A stretch of DNA of 64,000 nt from NCBI GenBank assembly GCA_050747245.1, contig JBOGNO010000003.1, positions 277,738 through 341,737 on the forward strand, read 5' to 3'. The notes under the pieces are model-generated. The model ran no database searches. It was given only the letters and a program-made list of their open reading frames with translations, and was not told the origin of the DNA. The stretch comes from JBOGNO01 sp050747245. GTDB lineage: Bacteria > Acidobacteriota > Terriglobia > Acidiferrales > UBA7541. The position numbers and the translations under genes are program-made. Below, in pieces: positions 25,191 to 33,024 of the stretch; the first letter of the stretch is position 1; every line of letters begins with the position of its first letter.

Positions 25191-27716
25191 ATGGCGCCCC
25201 AATCCCTCCTGGATTATTTCGAGAGAGCGACAAGACACCGCAGGGAGATTGCGTTCATTGAGCGGCAAGGCTATCGGATGCGCCGCACTTCATATGGCCG
25301 TGTGCGCGAGATGGCGGCCGGGTTGGCCCCCAGACTGGCGGAACGAAAAATCGCTCCGGGGGAGCGAATCCTGCTGTGGGGCCGGAATTCAGCCGCTTGG
25401 GTGGCGGCGTTCTGGGGTGCGGTGGCGCGTGGAGTTGTGGTTGTGCCCATGGATCGGATCGCGTCGCTCGAATTTGCGCGCCGCGTTGCAAGACAGGTGG
25501 ATGCCAAACTTGTTGTCGCCGAGCGAGGACTGCCCAGCACGAGCCTGGAATTGCCGGAGATCTTCTTCGAGGAATTCGAGAGGTTTTCAAGTAGCCCGAG
25601 CAGAACGGGGCTCGAAATTCCAGCAGTCAAGCGGGACGACGCTGTGGAAATCATCTTCACCTCGGGGACGACGGCGGAGCCACGAGGGGTAGTCCTGACA
25701 CACGGCAATCTGCTGGCAAACTTGGAGCCCTTCGAGCGGGAGATTTCGAGATATTCCCGCTATGAAAGGATTTTTCACCCGCTGAAGTTTCTGAACTTGC
25801 TGCCGTTGAGCCATGTTTTCGGTCAGATGCTGGGAATCCTTATCCCACAACTCATCGGTGCGACGGTGATTTTTCTAGATACGCAAAGTCCCCCGGACAT
25901 CATGCAGGTGATCCGCCGTGAACGAGTTTCCGTGATCGCAGGCGTGCCGCGAACCTTTGAATCGCTGGCAGAGAGAATCCGGCGTGAACACGGCTCCGGC
26001 GAAGAAGGCGGGCGATTTGAACGAGATTTCCAATTCGCCGAAGGCAAGAAATTTCTGAGGCGCTGGTGGATCTTCAGGAGAATTCACCGGAAGCTCGGCT
26101 GGAAATTCTGGGCGCTGATTTCGGGCGGAGCCACGTTGCCGGAGGAAACGGAAAATTTCTGGAGCCGGCTGGGATACGCCGTGATTCAAGGATATGGGCT
26201 GACCGAGACAACTTCGTTGGTCAGCGTGAATCATCCGTTCCGGCTCAGCCGGGGGTCGATCGGCAAGGCGCTTCCTGGCGTGGAAATCAAGCTTGCCGAG
26301 AACGGTGAAATTTTGATCCGCGGGGAAAATGTTGCAGCTGGGTACTGGAAAGAGCGGCGAATAAATGCCGTGGCAGGAGAAGAAGGATGGTTCCATACCG
26401 GAGACCTAGGAAAGCGCGACGCAACAGGGAATCTCTATTTCCGGGGGCGGTTGAAAAACGTAATCGTCACCGCGGCAGGCATGAATATATATCCGGAAGA
26501 TCTCGAAGCGGCGCTGCGGCGCGAGCTGGACGTGCGCGAGTGCGTCGTGGTACGGCTGGAGCGCGATGGAAACGCCGAGGCCTGCGCCGTCCTGCTCCTT
26601 CGAGAGGACGCGAGGAGTCCGGAGGCAATCGTGCGGGCCGCGAATGCGTCTCTCGCGGAGTATCAACATATCCGCCGCTGGATGGTCTGGAAGGAGCCGG
26701 ACTTCCCGCGCACGCCCACGCAAAAGCCTTCGCTCGCGAAAATCGAAGCTGCCATGCGCGCGGAGTTTGCGGAAGGAAAGGCCGCAAGCGCAGGCGATGG
26801 TCCGCTCGCAGAGATGATTGAGAAAATCACGCGGCGGCCGGTCGGCAAGATATCCGCGGAGGCGAATCTTTCGTCAGATCTTGGACTGAGTTCCCTTGAT
26901 CGCGTGGAGTTACTGAGCGCCCTCGAGGATCGTTTTCAAGTCGAGCTGAGCGACACGAAATTCACCGCCGTGGCGACGGTAGGCGAGCTTGAAAGCATTC
27001 TTCGCAAGCCGGAATCAAAACCGCAGGAGCACGACTTTCCGCGCTGGGCGCAGCGGTGGCCCATCGCCTGGCTCCGTACATTCGTGCATTACCTGCTGGT
27101 CTGGCCGGCAACGCGACTGCTCACGTATCCGAAAATCACGGGTCGAAGGAATCTCCGCCAGGTTCAGGGACCCGTGCTGATCGTCTCGAATCACGTGGCG
27201 TATCTCGATGCGGGTTTCGTCTTGGCGGCGCTGACGCCGCGATTGCGCCATCGGCTGGCGATCGGCATGCAAGCGGAGGAGCTTTCGGGATTGCGCCGGC
27301 CGGCGCGTGACTTGAATATTTTCCGCCGCCTACTACTGCGAACCCAGTATTTTCTCGTCGTCGCCCTTTTTAATGTTTTTCCACTTCCTCGCGAGTCGGA
27401 TTTCCGCAGCAGTTTTCTTTTTGCCGGTGACCTCGCGGACCGCGGCTGGAGCATCCTGGTTTTTCCCGAGGGCCACCGGACGGAGGATGGCGGCATCGCC
27501 CCCTTCCGTTCGGGAATCGGCTTGCTGGCAACGCAGCTGGCCCTTCCGGTAGTGCCGATGCGGATCAAGGGGCTCTTCGATCTGAGACAGAGACGAAAGA
27601 GATATGCCCGCCCCGGAACCGTCAGCGTGAGTGTCGGTGAACCGGTATGTTTCACGCTGCAGACCGCGCCTGAATCCATCGCTCGCGAGCTCGAGCGCCG
27701 CGTTCGCGAGCTGTAG
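25191..27716 (+). CDS. acyl-CoA/ACP ligase - carrier domain - lysophospholipid acyltransferase fusion
   Basis: 841 residues with three domains. AMP-binding ligase (about 10-500): IFTSGTTAEPRGVVLTHGN, GYGLTETTSL, WFHTGDLGKRD. Acyl carrier-like domain (about 530-605): DLGLSSLDRVELL, where the middle Ser is the expected phosphopantetheine site. PlsC-type acyltransferase (about 640-835): SNHVAYLD (H-x4-D, near residue 667) and FPEGHRT (near 760). The likely job is to activate a free fatty acid, hold it on the carrier and pass it to a lysolipid, as E. coli Aas does with the reverse domain order and no carrier. Membrane-associated. The ATG lacks a close ribosome site. Confidence 0.9.
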   Translation: MAPQSLLDYFERATRHRREIAFIERQGYRMRRTSYGRVREMAAGLAPRLAERKIAPGERILLWGRNSAAWVAAFWGAVARGVVVVPMDRIASLEFARRVARQVDAKLVVAERGLPSTSLELPEIFFEEFERFSSSPSRTGLEIPAVKRDDAVEIIFTSGTTAEPRGVVLTHGNLLANLEPFEREISRYSRYERIFHPLKFLNLLPLSHVFGQMLGILIPQLIGATVIFLDTQSPPDIMQVIRRERVSVIAGVPRTFESLAERIRREHGSGEEGGRFERDFQFAEGKKFLRRWWIFRRIHRKLGWKFWALISGGATLPEETENFWSRLGYAVIQGYGLTETTSLVSVNHPFRLSRGSIGKALPGVEIKLAENGEILIRGENVAAGYWKERRINAVAGEEGWFHTGDLGKRDATGNLYFRGRLKNVIVTAAGMNIYPEDLEAALRRELDVRECVVVRLERDGNAEACAVLLLREDARSPEAIVRAANASLAEYQHIRRWMVWKEPDFPRTPTQKPSLAKIEAAMRAEFAEGKAASAGDGPLAEMIEKITRRPVGKISAEANLSSDLGLSSLDRVELLSALEDRFQVELSDTKFTAVATVGELESILRKPESKPQEHDFPRWAQRWPIAWLRTFVHYLLVWPATRLLTYPKITGRRNLRQVQGPVLIVSNHVAYLDAGFVLAALTPRLRHRLAIGMQAEELSGLRRPARDLNIFRRLLLRTQYFLVVALFNVFPLPRESDFRSSFLFAGDLADRGWSILVFPEGHRTEDGGIAPFRSGIGLLATQLALPVVPMRIKGLFDLRQRRKRYARPGTVSVSVGEPVCFTLQTAPESIARELERRVREL

Positions 27717-27765
27717 TGGACAATCAGCAAGCGCGCGCGTCTAATAACGGCAAGGTTGCCCGCTG

Positions 27766-28818
27766 ATGAGACACCGCGCAATTCGCTGGATACTTTATTG
27801 CCTGGGATGGACGCTCGCCGGGCTGTTTTTTGCCAGCCAGACGTACCTCGCTTACCGCTATTCGAGCGGCACAGCCCACTGGGGCGTGATCCTGAAAATA
27901 TCACTGGCGCAGTGGTATGCGTGGGCGTTGCTCGCACCGGCGGTTTGGTGGATCTCCAATCGGCTGCCGCTCGCCAGGCGCGGATGGTGGAGGAGTCTGC
28001 TCATTCTCTTGCCCGCGAGTCTTTTCGGGGCATTTGCCCATTGGGCCATTTACGCGGCGCTTTACCGTTATGTCATCGGGATCGAGAATTTTCCGTCTTC
28101 CGTCTTCCTCTTCCACACGGATGTCTTGACCTTCTGGGTGATCGTGGGGGCGAGCGAGGCGTATCAATTTTATCGGCGCTATCATGAAAGCGAAGCGCGA
28201 ACTTCGCAACTTTCCGTGCAGCTCGCGCAGGCTCAATTGCAGGCGCTGCGAATGCAACTTCATCCCCATTTCCTGTTCAACACCCTGAATGCCATCGCCA
28301 CCCTGGTGCACAGCGATCCGGAAGCCGCCGACCGGATGCTGGCGCGCCTGAGCGAATTGCTGCGGATGACGATCGCGGATGTGGATGTACAGGAAGTGGC
28401 GCTTGCGAAGGAGTTGGAATTCCTAGAACGATATCTCGAAATCGAACAGACGCGCTTCGCTGACCGGCTCACCGTGCGCATGGACATTGCCGCGGAGACC
28501 CTCACGGCAAAAACGCCGTATCTGATTCTCCAACCGCTCGTCGAAAACGCCGTGCGCCACGGAATCGCGCCGCGGTCTTCACCCGGGAAAATCGAGATCC
28601 GAGCGCGTCGCGACAACGGATCGCTCATACTCGAAGTGCGCGATAACGGCCCGGGCATGACTTCGCAAGCGCAGGATTCCACCAGGAAGGGCATGGGCCT
28701 TGCGAGCACACGCGAGCGCCTCGCGCGCCTCTATGGCGACGCGGCCCGGCTTCAATTGGAACATGCCGCGGGCGGAGGGCTGGTAGTGACGCTCCAGTTT
28801 CCTTTTCAAGCGGCCTGA
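27766..28818 (+). CDS. LytS/YehU-type sensor histidine kinase
   Basis: 350 residues. Four hydrophobic helices occupy residues 8-135. A short coiled coil (QLSVQLAQAQLQALRMQ) leads to the His_kinase motif LHPHFLFNTLNA, phospho-acceptor H168. The ATPase part has the N-box PLVENAVRHGI, DNGPGM and GMGLASTRERL. The membrane part is not the classical 5TM-LytS sensor, so the signal is unknown. The gene is followed 23 bp later by a LytTR response regulator, its obvious partner. Confidence 0.92.
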   Translation: MRHRAIRWILYCLGWTLAGLFFASQTYLAYRYSSGTAHWGVILKISLAQWYAWALLAPAVWWISNRLPLARRGWWRSLLILLPASLFGAFAHWAIYAALYRYVIGIENFPSSVFLFHTDVLTFWVIVGASEAYQFYRRYHESEARTSQLSVQLAQAQLQALRMQLHPHFLFNTLNAIATLVHSDPEAADRMLARLSELLRMTIADVDVQEVALAKELEFLERYLEIEQTRFADRLTVRMDIAAETLTAKTPYLILQPLVENAVRHGIAPRSSPGKIEIRARRDNGSLILEVRDNGPGMTSQAQDSTRKGMGLASTRERLARLYGDAARLQLEHAAGGGLVVTLQFPFQAA

Positions 28819-28841
28819 GCTTTGGGAATAGTGGAGGAAAA

Positions 28842-29615
28842 ATGCCGATGAGGATTCGCACTCTCATCGTGGATGACGAACCTCTGGGCCGCGAACGCAT
28901 TCGCTCGCTCCTGGAGGGTGACCCGGAAATTGAAATCGCAGGGGAATGTGGAAGTGGACTCGAAGCTCTGGAAGCCATCGAGCAAGCGAAACCCGACCTT
29001 GTTTTCCTCGACGTGCAGATGCCGGAAATGGACGGGTTTGAAGTTCTGTCAGCGTTGGAGTCGGAGCAGATGCCCGTGGTCATTTTCGTCACCGCGTACG
29101 ACAAGTACGCCGTGCGCGCGTTCGAAGTCCACGCACTCGATTACCTGCTCAAATCATTCGACCGCGATCGCTTCGAAGCTGCTCTTCGCCGCGCAAAATC
29201 GGAAATTGCACAACGCCAGGGGACGCGAATTGATCCGCGACTCACCGCCCTGCTGGATGACCTGCAGAGGCAAAAGAAAATCCTTATCCGGCTGGTTGTT
29301 CGCTCCGGCGGGCGCATCTCTTTTCTGAGAGCCGAGGAAATTGACTGGATCGAAGCGGCAGACAATTATGCCTTGCTGCACGCCGGACGCGATAAGCACT
29401 TGGTGCGCGAGACGATGAGCTCACTGGCCGATCGGCTCGATCCAGAAAAATTTCAGCGCATACATCGCTCCACAATTGTGAATTTGGATCGCGTGCGCGA
29501 ACTGGAACCCCTGTTTCACGGAGACTATCTTGTCCGGCTGCGCGATGGCACGGAGCTCACCCTCAGCCGCAATTATCGTGAAAAACTCGAGCGGCCGCTC
29601 GGCCGGCCGCTGTGA
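28842..29615 (+). CDS. LytTR-family response regulator
   Basis: 257 residues; GGAGG just before ATG 28842. Receiver domain 4-122: acidic pair D11/D12, phospho-acceptor D57 (VFLDVQMPEMDG), T84 and K104. The usual KPF turn after the lysine is KSF here (Ser105 for the conserved proline). The LytTR DNA-binding domain spans about 148-250 (EEIDWIEAADNYALLHAG, FQRIHRSTIVNLDRV). It should bind pairs of ~9-bp direct repeats in promoters when phosphorylated by the upstream kinase. Target genes are not evident; the cytochrome c gene 150 bp downstream is one candidate. Confidence 0.93.
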   Translation: MPMRIRTLIVDDEPLGRERIRSLLEGDPEIEIAGECGSGLEALEAIEQAKPDLVFLDVQMPEMDGFEVLSALESEQMPVVIFVTAYDKYAVRAFEVHALDYLLKSFDRDRFEAALRRAKSEIAQRQGTRIDPRLTALLDDLQRQKKILIRLVVRSGGRISFLRAEEIDWIEAADNYALLHAGRDKHLVRETMSSLADRLDPEKFQRIHRSTIVNLDRVRELEPLFHGDYLVRLRDGTELTLSRNYREKLERPLGRPL

Positions 29616-29770
29616 ATTCAGTTTTCCCCGGCTCTGGGGTCCGTTTCGCCCCTAAGGAAATCCTTCTTGCCCCAAACCGTTTCAGCGCACTGGTAAGCGC
29701 AAACATACTTCTGCACTGCCGAGAGAGCTTCGGTGGACTGCCCAAAGAGAGCTTGCGAGGAGGATGAGCA

Positions 29771-30277
29771 ATGAAGAATTTCTTTGTGGGAGCTATTTCC
29801 GCACTTCTACTTCTCGCCGTTGGTGCATTCATCTATCTGCGGACTGGAATGGCCGAAGTGCGCGCCGACTTCCCGCCGCCAAGATGGGAGACATACGTGA
29901 TGCAGACGGCCGTGCATTCCTCGATAAAGAGAGAGGCGCCCGAGATCCCGAGTCCGGTCCAAGCGACCAACGAAAACTTAATCGCCGGGGGAAAATTCTA
30001 TCTCGGTGCATGCGCCGGCTGCCATGGAACACCGGGGAAACCTCAAGGCAGCGGAGGGGCGGTTTTGTATCCTCCCATTCCTGAATTGCCCGTGGTGGGG
30101 ACCGAACTTAGCGAGGCCCAGATCTTCTTCGTTGCGAAGCACGGGATCCGCAGATCCGGCATGTTCGCGAACGGAGTCTGGGCTTCAGACCAAGAGCTTT
30201 GGACCGTAACAGCCTATATCAAGCGGATGGATTCACTGCCTGCTGGCGTAAAGGAAGCGATCGAAAAGAAACCCTGA
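29771..30277 (+). CDS. membrane-anchored mono-heme cytochrome c
   Basis: 168 residues. An N-terminal hydrophobic segment (4-23) without a clear cleavage site anchors it. The haem motif is C81-AGC-H85 and the likely axial ligand is M131 in RRSGMFANG. GGAGG lies eight bases before ATG 29771. Length, anchor, haem position and the GIR..GM motif match the cytochrome c at 54758-55291, so the two are paralogues. It should carry electrons in the periplasm; the partner oxidase or dehydrogenase is not in the window. Confidence 0.88.
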   Translation: MKNFFVGAISALLLLAVGAFIYLRTGMAEVRADFPPPRWETYVMQTAVHSSIKREAPEIPSPVQATNENLIAGGKFYLGACAGCHGTPGKPQGSGGAVLYPPIPELPVVGTELSEAQIFFVAKHGIRRSGMFANGVWASDQELWTVTAYIKRMDSLPAGVKEAIEKKP

Positions 30278-30291
30278 GGTGTTCGCTTCGC

Positions 30292-31617
30292 TCACACAAC
30301 GGGCTCGAGGGGCAGTGACAGGCGCGCCTCGCAGCCCTTGTGGTCGCGGCGGTTTTCGAGAGTCAGGCTGCCGCCGTGAGCTTCAGCAATTTGCCGGCTT
30401 AGTACCAGACCAATCCCTGATCCGCCCGGCTTAGTGGTGAAGAACGGAACGAAAAGATTGGCCGCGTTGGGCAGACCCGGGCCCTCGTCTTTGACCCAGA
30501 CTTCCAGATGGCCGTCGGAAGCTCGCCAGCCGACTCCTACGCCTCCCCCGGTTTCCAGCGAGGCATCCACGGCGTTGTGGACAAGATTGATGAGGAGCTG
30601 TTCAAGCTGGTCCGGATCAGCCTGGATACGCAGCTCCGGGCCCGAAGTGATCTGGATTTGTTTGCGCGGCTCAAGGCCAGCCACGCGGCGAACCCAGATG
30701 CCAACCTCCATGGGTTGCAGTTTTGGCGCGGGCAAGCGCGCGAGACGCGCATAAGCGGTCATGAAGCGCGCAAGACCGTCGGCGCGTGCGGAGATGACGC
30801 CCAAACCGCGGCGCATATCGTCATCCCAGTCCTTGGGGCGCTTGTCTCGCCCCACGATGTCCGCAAGACTTTCGGCGATGGACTTGATGGGCGCGAGCGA
30901 ATTGTTCAGTTCGTGCCCGATCACGCGGATCAGCCGCTGCCATGCCTGGCGCTCTTCTTCGCGCAAGGCGCGGCTCAAATCGGAGATGACCAGGAGCCGG
31001 TGCGGGAGGCCGCCTTCGCGAAACGTGCTGCGCCGGATTTCCCAGCGGCCGGGCTTGCCGGGAAAATTGATAGGAGCAATCGATGGGCTTTCGAGTTCGA
31101 GGCATTCGGCCAAACCCAACTCAGCAGCCGTGCGGCCCAATAGGATTTCTGCGGACTGATTGAGAACGCGCTCGCCATAGCGATTGACGAGGCGCAACTG
31201 CCCCGCGCCGTCGAATGCGAAAATCGCAACATCCATTTCTTCCATCACGTTCCGCAGCAATGCCGTGGCTTCCACGGCGCCCAGCCTCTGCTGCAGGAGC
31301 GTAGCGCCTAGGGCGTTGACCTCGCGTAAGACTTCGCCGAGCACATCATCGCGGGAGGCGCCGCGTGCTCGGATTGAGAAGTCGCCTTCGCGCAGGGCCG
31401 CGAGAAGATTCGAGACCGTGCGCAGCGGAAAGACCACCCGGTTCTGCGCCGCAAACGCAAAAATGAGCCATGCGCAAACGAGAAAAACTGTAAGCGTCCA
31501 CTGCAGACGGGCCGAATAATCGCCTATCCAGATGAAGATTAGCGCGGTGGCGGATCCCGCCGCGCCCGCAAGGATGGCGAGCAGAAGAATCCGGCGTTCG
31601 TAGGCGAGCGTTCTCAC
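30292..31617 (-). CDS. NtrY-type sensor histidine kinase
   Basis: 441 residues. Two transmembrane helices (about 10-30 and 39-58) with almost no periplasmic loop, a HAMP-like stretch (60-112), a PAS domain (118-215), a HisKA box with H235 in RVIGHELNNSLAPI, and an ATPase domain with LINLVHNAVDAS, DEGPGL and GSGIGLVLSRQI. The HELNNSLAPIKS box is that of NtrY. It should sense a cytoplasmic or membrane signal. Its GTG/ATG start overlaps the NtrC-type regulator stop by four bases, so the two are a coupled pair at the end of the ADOP cluster. Confidence 0.9.
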   Translation of the reverse strand: MRTLAYERRILLLAILAGAAGSATALIFIWIGDYSARLQWTLTVFLVCAWLIFAFAAQNRVVFPLRTVSNLLAALREGDFSIRARGASRDDVLGEVLREVNALGATLLQQRLGAVEATALLRNVMEEMDVAIFAFDGAGQLRLVNRYGERVLNQSAEILLGRTAAELGLAECLELESPSIAPINFPGKPGRWEIRRSTFREGGLPHRLLVISDLSRALREEERQAWQRLIRVIGHELNNSLAPIKSIAESLADIVGRDKRPKDWDDDMRRGLGVISARADGLARFMTAYARLARLPAPKLQPMEVGIWVRRVAGLEPRKQIQITSGPELRIQADPDQLEQLLINLVHNAVDASLETGGGVGVGWRASDGHLEVWVKDEGPGLPNAANLFVPFFTTKPGGSGIGLVLSRQIAEAHGGSLTLENRRDHKGCEARLSLPLEPVV

Positions 31618-32987
31618 AAGCTGTATTTCTGGAGACGGCGATACAGAGCGCTGCGGCTCAAGCCGAGCGCTTTGCTGGCCTGGCTGACGTTGCCGCCATA
31701 GCGCGCGAGTGCTCTTTGTATGAGGATGCGTTCAACTTCTTCGATGCTCATCTCCTCCATGCGGACGGGCGACTCGGTGCGCGCTGAGCGGAGGCCCAGG
31801 TCGCTCGCGGCGATTTGCGCCCCCTGCGCAAGGAGCACCGCGCGCTCGATGGAATGATCGAGTTCGCGCACATTCCCGGGCCAGGGATGATCGAGGAGCA
31901 CTTGAAGCGCCAGCGGCTCCAGAGCCTCGAGCTGCTTGCGGTATCGCGTCGCGTACTGGCGCAGAAAATGCATCGCCAGCAGAGGGATGTCCTCTTTTCT
32001 TTCTCGCAAAGGTGGCAGGTGAACTTCAATCGTATTCAAGCGGAAGAGCAAATCCTCCCGGAAGCGGGACGCCGCGACTTCTGCGGAGACATCCGCGTTA
32101 GTGGCGGAGAGAATACGGACATTGACGCGCCGCGTGGACGAAGAGCCTACGCGTTCGAGTTCGCCCAATTCCAGGACGCGGAGCAATTTCGCTTGCAGAT
32201 TCAGCGGCACGTTGGCGATTTCATCCAAGAATAGCGTACCCCCGTCGGCCAGTTCAAACCGCCCCACGCGATCGGATCGCGCATCCGTGAAAGCGCCTTT
32301 GACGTGGCCGAAGAGCTCACTTTCGAAAACCCCTTCAGGCAGCCCGCCGGCATTTACGGTCACCAGCGGGCGCCCGGCTCGCGATGAGAGCGAATGCAGC
32401 GTTCGTGCTACGACCTCCTTGCCGGTTCCGTGCTCGCCAGTGATCAGCACGTTTGCATCGGAAGGGCCGATGCGTGCGATCAACTCCAGCACCGGACGCA
32501 TGGCCGCCGATTCGGCGATAAACGTGGGCCGGCCGTCGGCGCGCAAGAGACGGTTTTCCGCCTCCAGCCGCTGGCTACGGCGAAGCGCTTGCGACAATTC
32601 GATCTGCGTCTTCAGAATCGCGAGAAGGCGGGCGTTTTCCCAGGGCTTTTGAATGAAATCCTTCGCACCGCGGCGCATGGCTTCCACGGCAAGGGCCAGG
32701 CTTCCCCAGGCGGTCATCACGATGACGGGCAGCGTACCGTCGAGCGAGCGGATGCGAGAGAGCAGGTCAAGGCCCTCTTCGCCGGAGGTCGTGTCGCGGG
32801 TGTAATTGAGATCGATCAACACGGCATCGTACTCGCGCGTCTCGAGGGAGGACATCACCGCCGCCGGGGACGCCACCGCTGTGATCTCGAAGCCCTCGGT
32901 CTTGAGAACCAGGCGCAGGGCTTCGCGAACGTCGGGCTGGTCGTCTGCCACCAGCACTCGCAGAGAATTATTTTGAGGAATCATCAT
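31614..32987 (-). CDS. NtrC-type sigma54-dependent response regulator
   Basis: 457 residues. Receiver 9-125 with D15/D16, phospho-acceptor D59 and the unusual NYTRDTTSGEEGLDLL after it. AAA+ domain about 150-375: Walker A GEHGTGKE, the sigma54-contact loop ESELFGHVKGAFTDA, Walker B GGTLFLDEI, and arginine finger region FREDLLFRLN. A Fis-type helix-turn-helix ends the chain (GNVSQASKALGLSRSALYRRLQ). It activates sigma54 promoters by ATP hydrolysis. It is probably phosphorylated by the overlapping NtrY-type kinase. No clear ribosome site; ATG 32987 or the next codon may be used. Confidence 0.93.
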   Translation of the reverse strand: MMIPQNNSLRVLVADDQPDVREALRLVLKTEGFEITAVASPAAVMSSLETREYDAVLIDLNYTRDTTSGEEGLDLLSRIRSLDGTLPVIVMTAWGSLALAVEAMRRGAKDFIQKPWENARLLAILKTQIELSQALRRSQRLEAENRLLRADGRPTFIAESAAMRPVLELIARIGPSDANVLITGEHGTGKEVVARTLHSLSSRAGRPLVTVNAGGLPEGVFESELFGHVKGAFTDARSDRVGRFELADGGTLFLDEIANVPLNLQAKLLRVLELGELERVGSSSTRRVNVRILSATNADVSAEVAASRFREDLLFRLNTIEVHLPPLRERKEDIPLLAMHFLRQYATRYRKQLEALEPLALQVLLDHPWPGNVRELDHSIERAVLLAQGAQIAASDLGLRSARTESPVRMEEMSIEEVERILIQRALARYGGNVSQASKALGLSRSALYRRLQKYSL

Positions 32988-33024
32988 TTCGAGTTGGACC
33001 GTTATTTATTTTTTTCGCGCACGT

